Of a stretch of DNA of 64,000 nucleotides, positions 37,417 to 47,141 are shown piece by piece. This DNA is from Selenomonadaceae bacterium (GTDB taxonomy: Bacteria; Bacillota; Negativicutes; Selenomonadales; Selenomonadaceae), in the NCBI GenBank assembly GCA_017527075.1, contig JAFXQM010000005.1, forward strand, positions 112,068 to 176,067. Reading direction: 5' to 3'. The position numbers were made by a program, and so were the translations under genes. The notes under the pieces are model-generated. The model worked only from the letters and a program-made list of their open reading frames with translations, did no database searches and was not told the DNA's origin. Each line of letters opens with the position of its first letter. The first letter of the stretch is position 1.

Positions 37417-37668
37417 ATGGAACATGCGATTATGGTAGCAGCAGCACTTTTGGGCGCAGGTATCACTATGGGCTTGGCGGCAATCGGCGCGGGCGTCGGC
37501 GACGGCTTGGTCACCAGCAAATTCATCGACGGCATCACTCGTCAGCCCGAAGCAAAGAACACGCTCTTCACCAACACGCTCATCTCCGTCGGCTTGATTG
37601 AGGCAATGGCGATCATCGCAACGGTCGTCGCGCTCATCATGCTCTACGCCAACCCGCTCCTTGGATAA
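37417..37668 (+). CDS. atpE: F-type ATP synthase subunit c
   Basis: Two hydrophobic helices flank the polar loop RQPEAKN. The ion-binding carboxylate is the Glu in GLIEAMAI. Sodium-type c subunits have a Ser or Thr after this Glu and a Gln in helix one; here Ala follows and the helix one position lies in AAIGAGVG, so a proton-coupled ring is more likely. It is 83 residues long with RBS AAGGAGG. Confidence 0.96.
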   Translation: MEHAIMVAAALLGAGITMGLAAIGAGVGDGLVTSKFIDGITRQPEAKNTLFTNTLISVGLIEAMAIIATVVALIMLYANPLLG

Positions 37669-37741
37669 TTAGGAATTAGGAATGAGGAGTGAGGAATTAT
37701 TTTTACAATTCCTAATTCCTAATTCCACATTCCTAATTGAT
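37667..37741. repeat. Family B repeat, copy B5, hairpin between atpE and atpF
   Basis: Units AATTAGGAATTAGGAATGAGG are followed by their complement (AATTCCTAATTCCTAATTCC...CATTCCTAATT), giving a long AT-rich stem that begins at the atpE stop codon. Confidence 0.85.
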
Positions 37742-37758
37742 TAAAGGGGTGATTTGTT

Positions 37759-38259
37759 TTGATTGAAATTAACGCAACGATTCTCGCGCAGATTCTCAAC
37801 TTCCTAATCTTGGTCATCATCTTGCGTGCCGTCGCTTACAAACCCGTCGCCCGACTCCTTCAGCAACGCTCAAACAAAATCAAGGGCGACTTGGAAAAGG
37901 CGGAGGCTGATCGCAAGGCGGCGGAGCAAACTTTGGAGCAGTACAAAGTTCAGCTGTCCGACGCGCACCAAAAAGCTCAGGCAATCGTCGACAAGGCAAA
38001 CCTCACCGCCCGCCAAGAACACGACGCCGCAGTTGAAGAGACGCGCAAGGAAATCGAGCGCATGAAACAGTCCGCGCAGGCCGAGATTGAGAGCGAACGC
38101 AACCGCGCCTTCGAGGAAATGAAATCGCAAATCGTTTCGCTCAGCTTGGCGGCCGCCGGCAAAGTCGTTTCCAAAAACATCGACACAAAGGAAAACGATA
38201 AGCTCGTCAACGATTTTATCTCCAAGCTCGACAAAAATATGTTCGTGGATTTGAAATGA
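37759..38259 (+). CDS. atpF: F-type ATP synthase subunit b
   Basis: This is the peripheral stalk subunit: one N-terminal membrane helix (ILAQILNFLILVIILRAV) followed by a long charged coiled coil (residues 35-135). It is 166 residues long and starts at TTG (37759) with AAAGGGGTG upstream, as family alignment requires. Confidence 0.95.
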   Translation: MIEINATILAQILNFLILVIILRAVAYKPVARLLQQRSNKIKGDLEKAEADRKAAEQTLEQYKVQLSDAHQKAQAIVDKANLTARQEHDAAVEETRKEIERMKQSAQAEIESERNRAFEEMKSQIVSLSLAAAGKVVSKNIDTKENDKLVNDFISKLDKNMFVDLK

Positions 38260-38268
38260 GGTGCGGCA

Positions 38269-38805
38269 ATGCTCAACATTCAGCTCGCCTCCAAATACGC
38301 CACGGCGATTTTTGAAATCGCGAAGGACGAAAACAATCTCGACGGTTACGACAAAGACCTGGGCAGAGTTCGCGCGGACGTGTTCGCCCTGCCCGAAGCC
38401 GTAAAATTTTTCCAAAATCCGCTCGTGCCTCAGCAGGCGAAAAAAGATTTGCTCAAGCGCGCCTTCGACAAAGAAATTTCCGAAACCGTGATGAATTTCC
38501 TCATGCTCCTCGTCGACAAGAAACGTATCGGCGTCTTCAACGAAATTTACGACATCTTCACGTCGCTGAAGAATAAAGAGCAGGGAATTTTAATCGCGGA
38601 CGTGACGACGGCTTTCCCGCTCACGAAGAAGCAACAGGACGCGCTCATCAAAAAGCTCACGACGCTGACGGGGCGCAAGATAAAAGTTCGTCCGCACAAG
38701 GACGAATCCATCCTCGGCGGAATCATTTTGAAAATCGGCGACAAGCGAATCGACGGCTCGGCTGCCGGTCGCCTGCGCGCCCTCAAAAATACTCTTAGGG
38801 ATTAG
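38269..38805 (+). CDS. atpH: F-type ATP synthase subunit delta
   Basis: The delta subunit joins the peripheral stalk to the F1 head. The 178-residue protein has the N-terminal helical domain (SKYATAIFEIAKDENNL) and the C-terminal signature LGGIILKIGDKRIDGSAAGRL. Its last codons (TCTTAGGGATTAG) resemble a family B unit, which may therefore have supplied the stop. Confidence 0.94.
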   Translation: MLNIQLASKYATAIFEIAKDENNLDGYDKDLGRVRADVFALPEAVKFFQNPLVPQQAKKDLLKRAFDKEISETVMNFLMLLVDKKRIGVFNEIYDIFTSLKNKEQGILIADVTTAFPLTKKQQDALIKKLTTLTGRKIKVRPHKDESILGGIILKIGDKRIDGSAAGRLRALKNTLRD

Positions 38806-38844
38806 GCAAGAGCCAAGTCCTCGGCAAGAGGTGACGAATCAAAT

Positions 38845-40368
38845 ATGAAAATAAATCCTGATGAAATCACTGCGATAATCAAGGAACAGATTAAAAATTA
38901 CAACGTCGATTTGAACGTGGACGAGGTCGGCACGGTCATTGAGATTGGTGACGGCATTGCGCACATTCACGGGCTGGACAAGGCAATGTCCGGCGAGTTG
39001 CTCGACTTCGGCGACGATATTTTTGGTCTCGTTCTCAACCTGGAGCAGGACAACGTCGGCGCGGTTATCCTCGGGCGCGACAATGAAATTAAGGAAGGCG
39101 CAACCGTCAAGCGCACGGGCAGAATCATGCAGGTGCCCGTCGGCGAAAATATGATTGGGCGCGTCGTCGACGCTCTCGGCCGCCCGATTGACGGCAAGGG
39201 ACCGATTCAAACTTCAAAGGCGCGTCCCGTCGAATTCAAGGCTCCGGGTATCGCCGACAGAAAATCCGTCCATGAGCCGCTGCAGACCGGCTTGAAAGCA
39301 ATCGACGCGCTCGTTCCGATTGGACGCGGGCAACGTGAGCTGATTATCGGCGACCGCGGTATCGGCAAGTCTGCAATCGCAATCGACACGATTATCAACC
39401 AGAAGGGGCAGAACTGTATCTGCGTTTACGTCGCGATTGGTCAGAAGGCGTCGACTGTCGCGCGTGTCGTGAAAACCCTCGAAGACCACGGCGCGATGGA
39501 ATATTCAATCGTCGTGGCGGCCACCGCTGCCGACTCCGCTCCGCTCCAATACCTCGCGCCTTATTCGGGCGTCACCATGGCGGAATACTTCATGTACGAA
39601 AAGCACGGGCACTGCCTCTGCATTTACGACGACTTGACCAAGCACGCGGCGGCTTATCGTGCAATGTCCCTGCTCCTCAGACGTCCGCCCGGCCGTGAGG
39701 CTTACCCCGGCGACGTTTTTTATCTCCACTCCCGCCTCCTCGAACGCGCGGCAAAACTCAGCGACAGACTCGGCGCGGGCTCAATCACCGCCCTGCCGAT
39801 TATCGAAACTCAGGCGGGCGACGTTTCCGCTTACATTCCGACGAACGTCATTTCAATCACCGACGGTCAGATTATGTTGGAAACCGATTCGTTTTATTCG
39901 GGCATTCGTCCCGCAATCAGCGTCGGCTTGAGTGTCTCGCGTGTCGGCGGTGCCGCGCAGATTAAGGCCATGAAGCAAGTCGCGGGCACAATGCGTTTGG
40001 ACTTGGCGCAGTATCGTGAGCTGGCTGCCTTCGCGCAATTCGGCTCCGACCTCGACAAGGCGACAAAAGCTCAGCTCGACCGCGGCGCGCGCATGGTTGA
40101 AACTCTTAAGCAGTCGCAATACTCGCCGCTGGCCGTCGAAGACCAAGTGCTCACGATTTTCACGGCGGTCAGAGGATTTTTGGCGGACATTCCCGTCGAC
40201 AAGGTTGTTACCTTCCACAACGACTTTATCAAGTTCATGCACGCCAATCATCCCGACATCGGCAAGAAAATCGCCGAGAAGAAAAAATTGGACGACGCGC
40301 TCGAAGCCGAGATTAAGGCGGCGGTCACCGAATTCAAAGAGACGGTCACCTACAAGGTCGCGGAGTGA
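38845..40368 (+). CDS. atpA: F-type ATP synthase subunit alpha
   Basis: This 507-residue non-catalytic nucleotide-binding subunit has the Walker [16 protein letters not shown], the arginine-finger region [17 protein letters not shown], and [13 protein letters not shown] [20 protein letters not shown]. Confidence 0.97.
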   Translation: MKINPDEITAIIKEQIKNYNVDLNVDEVGTVIEIGDGIAHIHGLDKAMSGELLDFGDDIFGLVLNLEQDNVGAVILGRDNEIKEGATVKRTGRIMQVPVGENMIGRVVDALGRPIDGKGPIQTSKARPVEFKAPGIADRKSVHEPLQTGLKAIDALVPIGRGQRELIIGDRGIGKSAIAIDTIINQKGQNCICVYVAIGQKASTVARVVKTLEDHGAMEYSIVVAATAADSAPLQYLAPYSGVTMAEYFMYEKHGHCLCIYDDLTKHAAAYRAMSLLLRRPPGREAYPGDVFYLHSRLLERAAKLSDRLGAGSITALPIIETQAGDVSAYIPTNVISITDGQIMLETDSFYSGIRPAISVGLSVSRVGGAAQIKAMKQVAGTMRLDLAQYRELAAFAQFGSDLDKATKAQLDRGARMVETLKQSQYSPLAVEDQVLTIFTAVRGFLADIPVDKVVTFHNDFIKFMHANHPDIGKKIAEKKKLDDALEAEIKAAVTEFKETVTYKVAE

Positions 40369-40381
40369 GGCGGTGGAGTAA

Positions 40382-41503
40382 ATGGCAAATTTACAACACA
40401 TTCGCCGCCGCATTAAGAGCGTCAAAAACATTCAGAAGATAACCAACGCCATGGACATGATCGCGCGCTCCAGATTCAACGCGGCACGCGAGGCACTGCT
40501 GTCGAATCTTCCATACGTCGCCAAGACCAGAGAGATTATGCGGCGCGTGATGAGTCAAATGCGCGGGCAAGAATATGAGCACCCGTTCATCAAAACGCGC
40601 GACGAACTCATTGCCGAGCAGCAGGAAGGCGCGGGAAAATTTTTGTTCATCGTCATTGCCTCGGACAAAGGGCTGGCGGGTTCCTTCTCAAGCAACGTCT
40701 TGAAAGAAGCGCACGACACGATTGAGTACGACGGCACGAGCGAAACTTCTTCCCTCGACGCGGACGACGACGACGAAAATTTTCACAGGAAAAATTTCGA
40801 CGCGCTTAAGGGCATCAAACCTGCCGGCAAGCGCACGCCCAAACAGCAACGGCAAATGGCGGCGACGGGCGGCATGGCAAGGGCGGCGGGTCATCGCGGC
40901 GGAGGAACTTCAGGCGCAAAAAATCTTTCCGTCGCCCGCGAATACAACGACGCCGATTACATCGAAGGCATTGAGTTAATCACCGTCGGCAGGAAGGCGA
41001 CCACTCATTTCAAGCAACGCGGATACAACATCATCAAAAGTTATCACGGCATAAGCGAGCGTCCTCAATACAAATACGCCAAAGAAATTACCGACTTGGT
41101 CATGGAACGTTTCGCCAGCGGAGAAATTATCGACGTGACTTTGATTTACACGCAGTTCAAATCCGCGATAAGTTGCACGCCCGACGACGTGACGCTCCTG
41201 CCGATTGTCACCGACGATTACGCCAAGACGAGCGCGAATCTCAAAGAGGAATACATTTATGAGCCCGACGTCGTTTCCATTTTGAATGACTTCCTGCCGC
41301 AAAGGATTGCCACGCGGATTTACGGCGCGATGCTCCACTCCGCCGCCTCGGAACTTTCCTCGCGCATGAACGCCATGAGCAACGCGACCGACAACGCGCA
41401 GGAACTCGTCGGCAGGCTCAATCTGTTTTATAACAAAGTTCGTCAGGCGGGCATCACCAACGAGATTAACGAAATTGTCGGCGGCGCAAATGCGCTCGAA
41501 TAA
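40382..41503 (+). CDS. atpG: F-type ATP synthase subunit gamma with an 80-residue insertion
   Basis: The rotor shaft has its conserved N-terminal helix (HIRRRIKSVKNIQKITNAMDMIA), IASDKGLAGSFSSNV and C-terminal helix (ELVGRLNLFYNKVRQAGITNEINEIVGGA). At 373 residues it is about 85 longer than typical gamma. The extra sequence lies near residues 116-196, between the helix ending HDTIEYDG and the strand IELITVGRKATTHF. It has an acidic run (DADDDDE) followed by a basic, Gly-rich stretch (KRTPKQQRQMAATGGMARAA). It is in frame with normal codon usage, so it is probably a real, flexible insertion. Confidence 0.93.
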   Translation: MANLQHIRRRIKSVKNIQKITNAMDMIARSRFNAAREALLSNLPYVAKTREIMRRVMSQMRGQEYEHPFIKTRDELIAEQQEGAGKFLFIVIASDKGLAGSFSSNVLKEAHDTIEYDGTSETSSLDADDDDENFHRKNFDALKGIKPAGKRTPKQQRQMAATGGMARAAGHRGGGTSGAKNLSVAREYNDADYIEGIELITVGRKATTHFKQRGYNIIKSYHGISERPQYKYAKEITDLVMERFASGEIIDVTLIYTQFKSAISCTPDDVTLLPIVTDDYAKTSANLKEEYIYEPDVVSILNDFLPQRIATRIYGAMLHSAASELSSRMNAMSNATDNAQELVGRLNLFYNKVRQAGITNEINEIVGGANALE

Positions 41504-41506
41504 TAA

Positions 41507-42931
<1,425 letters not shown>

Positions 42932-42934
42932 TTC

Positions 42935-43345
42935 ATGGCCACAATCCTGCTTGAGGTTGCCACGCCCGACAAAGGCGAAGTTTACGCCAAAGAAATTAAC
43001 ATGCTCATCACCCGCTCCATTTGCGGAGAGCTGGGCATTTTGCCCAAGCACGCCAACCTGCTGACGGAACTCGTCCCGCACGCCATGAGGATTAAGGAAG
43101 GCGGCGGCGAAACAAAACTTTTCGTCAGCGGCGGCTTCATGGAAGTGACGCCCGAAAAAATTACAATCCTGGCGGACGCGGCGGAGGCTCCCGACGATAT
43201 TGACGTCGAACGCGCCAAGGCTGCTTACAAGCGCGCAGAGGAACGCCTTGCCAAAAAAGATTCTGAAATTGACATCGACAGGGCGGAGGCGGCACTCGCC
43301 AGAGCAAAGGCAAGACTTTTGGTTAAGGGCGTCCCCATTCCCTGA
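42935..43345 (+). CDS. atpC: F-type ATP synthase subunit epsilon
   Basis: The 136-residue protein has the N-terminal beta sandwich (LLEVATPDKGEVYAKEINML, GELGILPKHANLLTEL, FVSGGFMEVTPEKITILAD) and a C-terminal helical pair (ERAKAAYKRAEERLAKK, DRAEAALARAKARL) that regulates ATP hydrolysis. It closes the operon, three bases after atpD. Confidence 0.96.
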   Translation: MATILLEVATPDKGEVYAKEINMLITRSICGELGILPKHANLLTELVPHAMRIKEGGGETKLFVSGGFMEVTPEKITILADAAEAPDDIDVERAKAAYKRAEERLAKKDSEIDIDRAEAALARAKARLLVKGVPIP

Positions 43346-43368
43346 AAAAATTTTTGCACAAAAAAATT

Positions 43369-43397
43369 TCCCGTCGAACACTCGGCGGGATTTTTTC
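43369..43397 (+). terminator. Terminator of the atp operon
   Basis: TCCCGTCGA / TCGGCGGGA stem with an ACAC loop and T6. Confidence 0.85.
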
Positions 43398-43412
43398 TGA
43401 GGAGGAATTCAT

Positions 43413-44159
43413 TTGGACAGCAACCAAGCTCACGCAGGCGAGCAAGCTTACGACGAAAATTTTTATCGCGGACGGAGAAAGGCGGGGCTTTACAAATCTG
43501 CGGCTGAAGTCTTGTCGGTCGTCGGAAGATTCATTCACCCGCGCACTGTCATCGATTTGGGCTGCGGCACGGGCGAATGGCTCGCGGCTTGGCAAAATCT
43601 TTTCGGCACGGAAATTTTCGGCGTCGACGGCGATTACGTTGACCGCTCCCAACTTTCCGTCGACGAAAAATTTTTCCATCCGTTCAATCTTGAAGAGCGC
43701 GTAAATTTAAATCGTCGATTCGATTTGGTCGAAAGCTTGGAGGTCGCCGAGCATCTCTCGCCCGCCCGCGCCGATTCTTTTGTCGAAGATTTGACCCGCC
43801 TCGGTGACGTGATTTTGTTCAGCGCGGCGATTCCCGCTCAAGGCGGCACCAATCACGTCAACGAGCAATGGCAGTCTTATTGGGCGCAAAAATTTTTGCG
43901 GCTCAATTACGTCGCCGTCGATTGCATTCGTCCGGAGATTTGGGACAACAAAAATATTTGGGCTCATTACTGCCAAAACATTTTAATTTACGTCAAGGGC
44001 TCGGAGCTTTATCGTTACCCCGAACTGCACGATTTTTATCTCAAGCACCGCGACTCGACGATTTACGACGTGGTTCACCCCATAACTTTCTTCATTAAGA
44101 TTAACGAGTTCAAAAATTTTTATCAGCGCGTTCAAGAGCAGTTGTCGAATCAAAAATAA
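43413..44159 (+). CDS. SAM-dependent methyltransferase of unknown substrate
   Basis: A class I Rossmann methyltransferase with motif I TVIDLGCGTGEWLAAW (from about residue 45), the acidic FGVDGDY at the end of strand two and FDLVESLEVAEHL as motif IV. The later part (NEQWQSYWAQKFLRLNYVAVD) suggests small-molecule or lipid/sugar methylation. It starts at TTG with GAGGAGG eight bases upstream, immediately after the atp terminator, and has its own terminator. Confidence 0.8.
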   Translation: MDSNQAHAGEQAYDENFYRGRRKAGLYKSAAEVLSVVGRFIHPRTVIDLGCGTGEWLAAWQNLFGTEIFGVDGDYVDRSQLSVDEKFFHPFNLEERVNLNRRFDLVESLEVAEHLSPARADSFVEDLTRLGDVILFSAAIPAQGGTNHVNEQWQSYWAQKFLRLNYVAVDCIRPEIWDNKNIWAHYCQNILIYVKGSELYRYPELHDFYLKHRDSTIYDVVHPITFFIKINEFKNFYQRVQEQLSNQK

Positions 44160-44180
44160 ATTTCCTTCCGCAAAAAATTT

Positions 44181-44210
44181 TCCCGTCGAAAAACTCGGCG
44201 GGATTTTTTT
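44181..44210 (+). terminator. Terminator of the methyltransferase gene
   Basis: TCCCGTCGA / CTCGGCGGGA stem and T7; near-copy of the atp terminator. Confidence 0.85.
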
Positions 44211-44241
44211 ATTGAATACCTGAATACATTGCCGAAAATAT

Positions 44242-44269
44242 TTGCCAAAAATCTGCGAGCGGTTATAAT
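44242..44269 (+). promoter_or_regulatory. Promoter of the aminotransferase-cbiA pair
   Basis: TTGCCA, 16-base spacer and a perfect TATAAT, 37 bp before the ATG. Confidence 0.65.
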
Positions 44270-44306
44270 GGCGGCGACAATTTCAAAATCAAAGGAGACC
44301 GATTAA

Positions 44307-45539
44307 ATGTCAATGACCATGACGGCTTCACACGCGGCGGGCAGAAAGTTGCGCGACGCAATTTTCGACGCGAACCAAGCTTGCAACGAGGCAATAAAAA
44401 TTCACGGGGCGCAGGCGGTGACCAACGCGACAATCGGCGTGGTGCTCGACGAGGAAGGAAAGCTCGCGACGCTGCCGACCGTCGAAAAAATTTTCCGCGC
44501 GATGGATTTCTCGGAGCTGGTGTCTTACGCGCCGATTTCGGGGCTGCCCGCGTATCTCGACGCCGTGATTGATTTGACCTTCGCCGACAACAAGCCCGAA
44601 GGATTTTTAGACGCGGTGGCCACGGCCGGCGGCACGGGCGCGATTCACCACGCCATTGCCAATTACGCCGAACGCGGCGACGCTGTCCTCACGTCTGACT
44701 GGCGCTGGGGCACTTACGATTTAATTTGCAACGAAACCGGCAAGCGTTTGGAAACTTTTAAGCTCTTCGACAACGCGCTGAACTTCAACATAACCGATTT
44801 CGCCGTGAAGGTCGACGCGCTCCTCAAGAAACAAAATTCTTTGCTCGTGATTATAAATTCGCCCGCGCACAATCCGACGGGTTACGCGCTCTCCTCCGAG
44901 GAGTGGGACAAAGTTATCGCCGTGCTCAAGGCTCAGGCCGCCGCCGACAAAAAAATTTCTCTGCTCGTCGACATCGCGTACATTGACTTCGCCGGCGAAA
45001 AAAATTCCACGCGCGCCTTCATGAAAAAATTTTCCAACCTGCCCAAAAATTTCTTCGTGATGATTTCGTTCAGCATGTCGAAGAGTTACACGGCTTACGG
45101 GCAGAGGACGGGCGCGCTTATCGGCGTGTCGTCGAGTGGAGAAGTCATTGACGATTTTAAAAACGTCAGCAAATATTCCTGCCGCGCCACGTGGTCGAAT
45201 ATAAATCGCGGGGCTCAAGCTCTGCTCGTCAGGCTCGCCGCCGACAAGGAACTTCTTCCCGTTTACGAGGCGGAGCGCACCGAACTTTACCAAATGGTCA
45301 AACGCCGCGCGGATGTTTTCGTCGCCGAGGCAAAAGCTTGCGGCTTGCGGGTCGTGCCGTACAAGGGCGGATTTTTTATCGCGGTGCCCGCCGAAAATCC
45401 TGCCGCCGTCTGCAAAAAACTTCACGACGATTTGATTTTCGCCGTCCCGCTCAAGTTGGGCATTCGGGTCGCGGCCTGCTCAACCTCTTTTGAGAAAATG
45501 CACGGCGTCGCTGAAAAAATTCTTCGCGCGATGAAATGA
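44307..45539 (+). CDS. PLP-dependent aminotransferase, class I/II
   Basis: The 410-residue fold-type I enzyme has TAGGTGAIHHAIANY near the cofactor phosphate site, INSPAHNPTGYALS, LLVDIAYIDFAG (the Asp that holds the pyridine nitrogen) and the Schiff-base lysine in ISFSMSKSYTAYGQRTGAL. It resembles aspartate/aromatic aminotransferases. The substrate cannot be fixed. It is followed 75 bp later by cbiA, with no terminator between, so co-transcription is likely. Confidence 0.88.
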   Translation: MSMTMTASHAAGRKLRDAIFDANQACNEAIKIHGAQAVTNATIGVVLDEEGKLATLPTVEKIFRAMDFSELVSYAPISGLPAYLDAVIDLTFADNKPEGFLDAVATAGGTGAIHHAIANYAERGDAVLTSDWRWGTYDLICNETGKRLETFKLFDNALNFNITDFAVKVDALLKKQNSLLVIINSPAHNPTGYALSSEEWDKVIAVLKAQAAADKKISLLVDIAYIDFAGEKNSTRAFMKKFSNLPKNFFVMISFSMSKSYTAYGQRTGALIGVSSSGEVIDDFKNVSKYSCRATWSNINRGAQALLVRLAADKELLPVYEAERTELYQMVKRRADVFVAEAKACGLRVVPYKGGFFIAVPAENPAAVCKKLHDDLIFAVPLKLGIRVAACSTSFEKMHGVAEKILRAMK

Positions 45540-45540
45540 T

Positions 45541-45613
45541 TGCGGCGGAAAAAATTTTTGGCGGCTGAAAAATTCTCTGCGCGGCGTAAAAAAATTTTCA
45601 AAGACGGATTCGG
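45541..45613. repeat. Family C units between the aminotransferase and cbiA
   Basis: GCGGCGGAAAAAATTTTTGG, GGCTGAAAAATTCTCTGCGC and GCGTAAAAAAATTTTCAAAG repeat the family C pattern just before the cbiA start. Confidence 0.4.
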
Positions 45614-45614
45614 A

Positions 45615-46982
45615 ATGATTACAAAAAAATTTCCGCGAGTGATTATCGCGGCGACTCAAAGCGGCTCGGGCAAGACGACGATTACCGTCGGGCTCCTGGC
45701 CGCTTTAAAAATGCGCGGGCTCGACGTGCAGGCTTACAAGGTCGGTCCCGATTACATTGACACGGGCTGGCACGCGCTCGCCCTCGGAAAAATTTCTCAC
45801 AACCTCGACAGCTGGCTCGTCGGCGCGGACAAGCTCAAAGAAATTTTTGCTCAGACTTCGGCGGACGCGGACGTGTCGATTGTCGAAGGCGTCATGGGTC
45901 TTTACGACGGCGGACGCGGCGGAGTTTCTTCCACGGCGGAAATTTCCAAGCTCCTCGACGCGCCCGTTGTCCTGGTCATCGACGCAAAGAGCATGGGCAC
46001 TTCGGCGGCGGCGGTTGCGCTCGGCTTCCGCGAATTCGATAAGGCGGTCAAGCTCGCGGGCGTGATTTTGAATCGCGTCGGCTCGGACTCGCACAGGCAG
46101 ATGATTGTCGACGCGCTGAACGATTTGGGCATCAAATGCTTCGGCGCGATTAAACGCAATGACGAATTTCATTTGCCCGAACGCCACCTCGGACTCGTGC
46201 CGACGACTGAAAATAATTCCGCCGACGTGATTAAAAAAATTTGCGCGGCCGTCGAAGAGCAAATCGACGTGGACGGATTGATTGCTCTCGCGAAAAATTC
46301 TGCGCCGCTCGAAGTCTTCCCTAAATCCCAAATCCCAAATCCTAAATCCTTAAAGCTGGGCGTGGCGAAGGACGCGGCGTTCAATTTTTATTACGGCGCG
46401 GGGCTCAAGGCGTTGGAGGAACTCGGCGCGCAAATTATTTTCTTCAGCCCGCTGAACGACGAACACTTGCCCGAAAATATTTGCGGGCTGATTATCGGCG
46501 GCGGCTTCCCCGAAATGTTCGCGGCGCGGCTGGAGCAAAACAAAAACCTCCGCGCGGAAATTTTTCGGGCGGCGGAGGCGGGCTTGCCGATTTTCGCCGA
46601 GTGCGGCGGCTTCATGTATCTCATGCGCGAACTCGTTGACTTCGACGGGAAAATTTTTCAAATGTGCGGCGTGCTCGACGGGCGCGCGACCATGACCCGC
46701 AAACTTCAGACCGTCGGTTACGTGGAGGCGGAAATTTTGCGCGACTGTTTAATCGGGCGGGCGGGCGAAAAAATTCGCGCTCACGAATTCCACTTCTCCA
46801 CCGCGGAAAGCTCCGACGAAAAAATTTTCAAGTGTCGACGGCTGAGGACGGGCGCGGAATATTTTGCGGGCGCGCTCAAAAAAAATCTCGTCGCCTCGTA
46901 TTTGCACATGCACTTCGCGGGCAGTCCGAACGCGGCGAAAAATTTCATTCACGCCTGCAAAAATTTTCGGCGCGAAACTTGA
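45615..46982 (+). CDS. cbiA: Cobyrinate a,c-diamide synthase CbiA/CobB
   Basis: CbiA amidates the a and c side chains of cobyrinate using glutamine and ATP. The protein has the P-loop IAATQSGSGKTTITVGLLAA, KVGPDYIDTGWH, VEGVMGLYDGG and a C-terminal class I glutamine amidotransferase domain (GLIIGGGFPEMFA; nucleophile in FAECGGFMYLM; AHEFHFS; SYLHMHF). The start at 45615 begins the family N terminus; a 25-codon upstream extension is lysine-rich repeat sequence. Between the two domains (46318-46352) a family B repeat is translated in frame as PKSQIPNPKSL. Confidence 0.94.
   Translation: MITKKFPRVIIAATQSGSGKTTITVGLLAALKMRGLDVQAYKVGPDYIDTGWHALALGKISHNLDSWLVGADKLKEIFAQTSADADVSIVEGVMGLYDGGRGGVSSTAEISKLLDAPVVLVIDAKSMGTSAAAVALGFREFDKAVKLAGVILNRVGSDSHRQMIVDALNDLGIKCFGAIKRNDEFHLPERHLGLVPTTENNSADVIKKICAAVEEQIDVDGLIALAKNSAPLEVFPKSQIPNPKSLKLGVAKDAAFNFYYGAGLKALEELGAQIIFFSPLNDEHLPENICGLIIGGGFPEMFAARLEQNKNLRAEIFRAAEAGLPIFAECGGFMYLMRELVDFDGKIFQMCGVLDGRATMTRKLQTVGYVEAEILRDCLIGRAGEKIRAHEFHFSTAESSDEKIFKCRRLRTGAEYFAGALKKNLVASYLHMHFAGSPNAAKNFIHACKNFRRET
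46318..46352. repeat. Family B repeat, copy B6, inside the cbiA coding sequence
   Basis: CCTAAATCCCAAATCCCAAA and a further CCTAAATCC unit are the complement of TTTAGGA units and are read in frame as part of the interdomain linker. Confidence 0.8.
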
Positions 46983-46983
46983 G

Positions 46984-47076
46984 ACCGCCCCCGCGAGGCG
47001 TCCTTTCTTTTGCTTACTTTTCTTTGGACGCGCAAAGAAAAGTATGGCTCAACAGACAAAAAATTTTTTCACGCCC
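46984..47076 (+). repeat. Family A repeat, 3' half only, copy A4
   Basis: It starts at the core ACCGCCCCCGCGAGG and carries a perfect 12-bp hairpin (47015-47026 with 47033-47044), then GGCTCAACAGACAAAAAATT and CACGCC as in A1. The upstream half is missing. It lies between convergent cbiA and the gene at 47142. Confidence 0.8.
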
Positions 47077-47141
47077 AATCGAAGGAACGAATCGCCAAGA
47101 CCTCAGCTGACTTGCGTCCTTTTGCTTAACGAACGAAAGGA

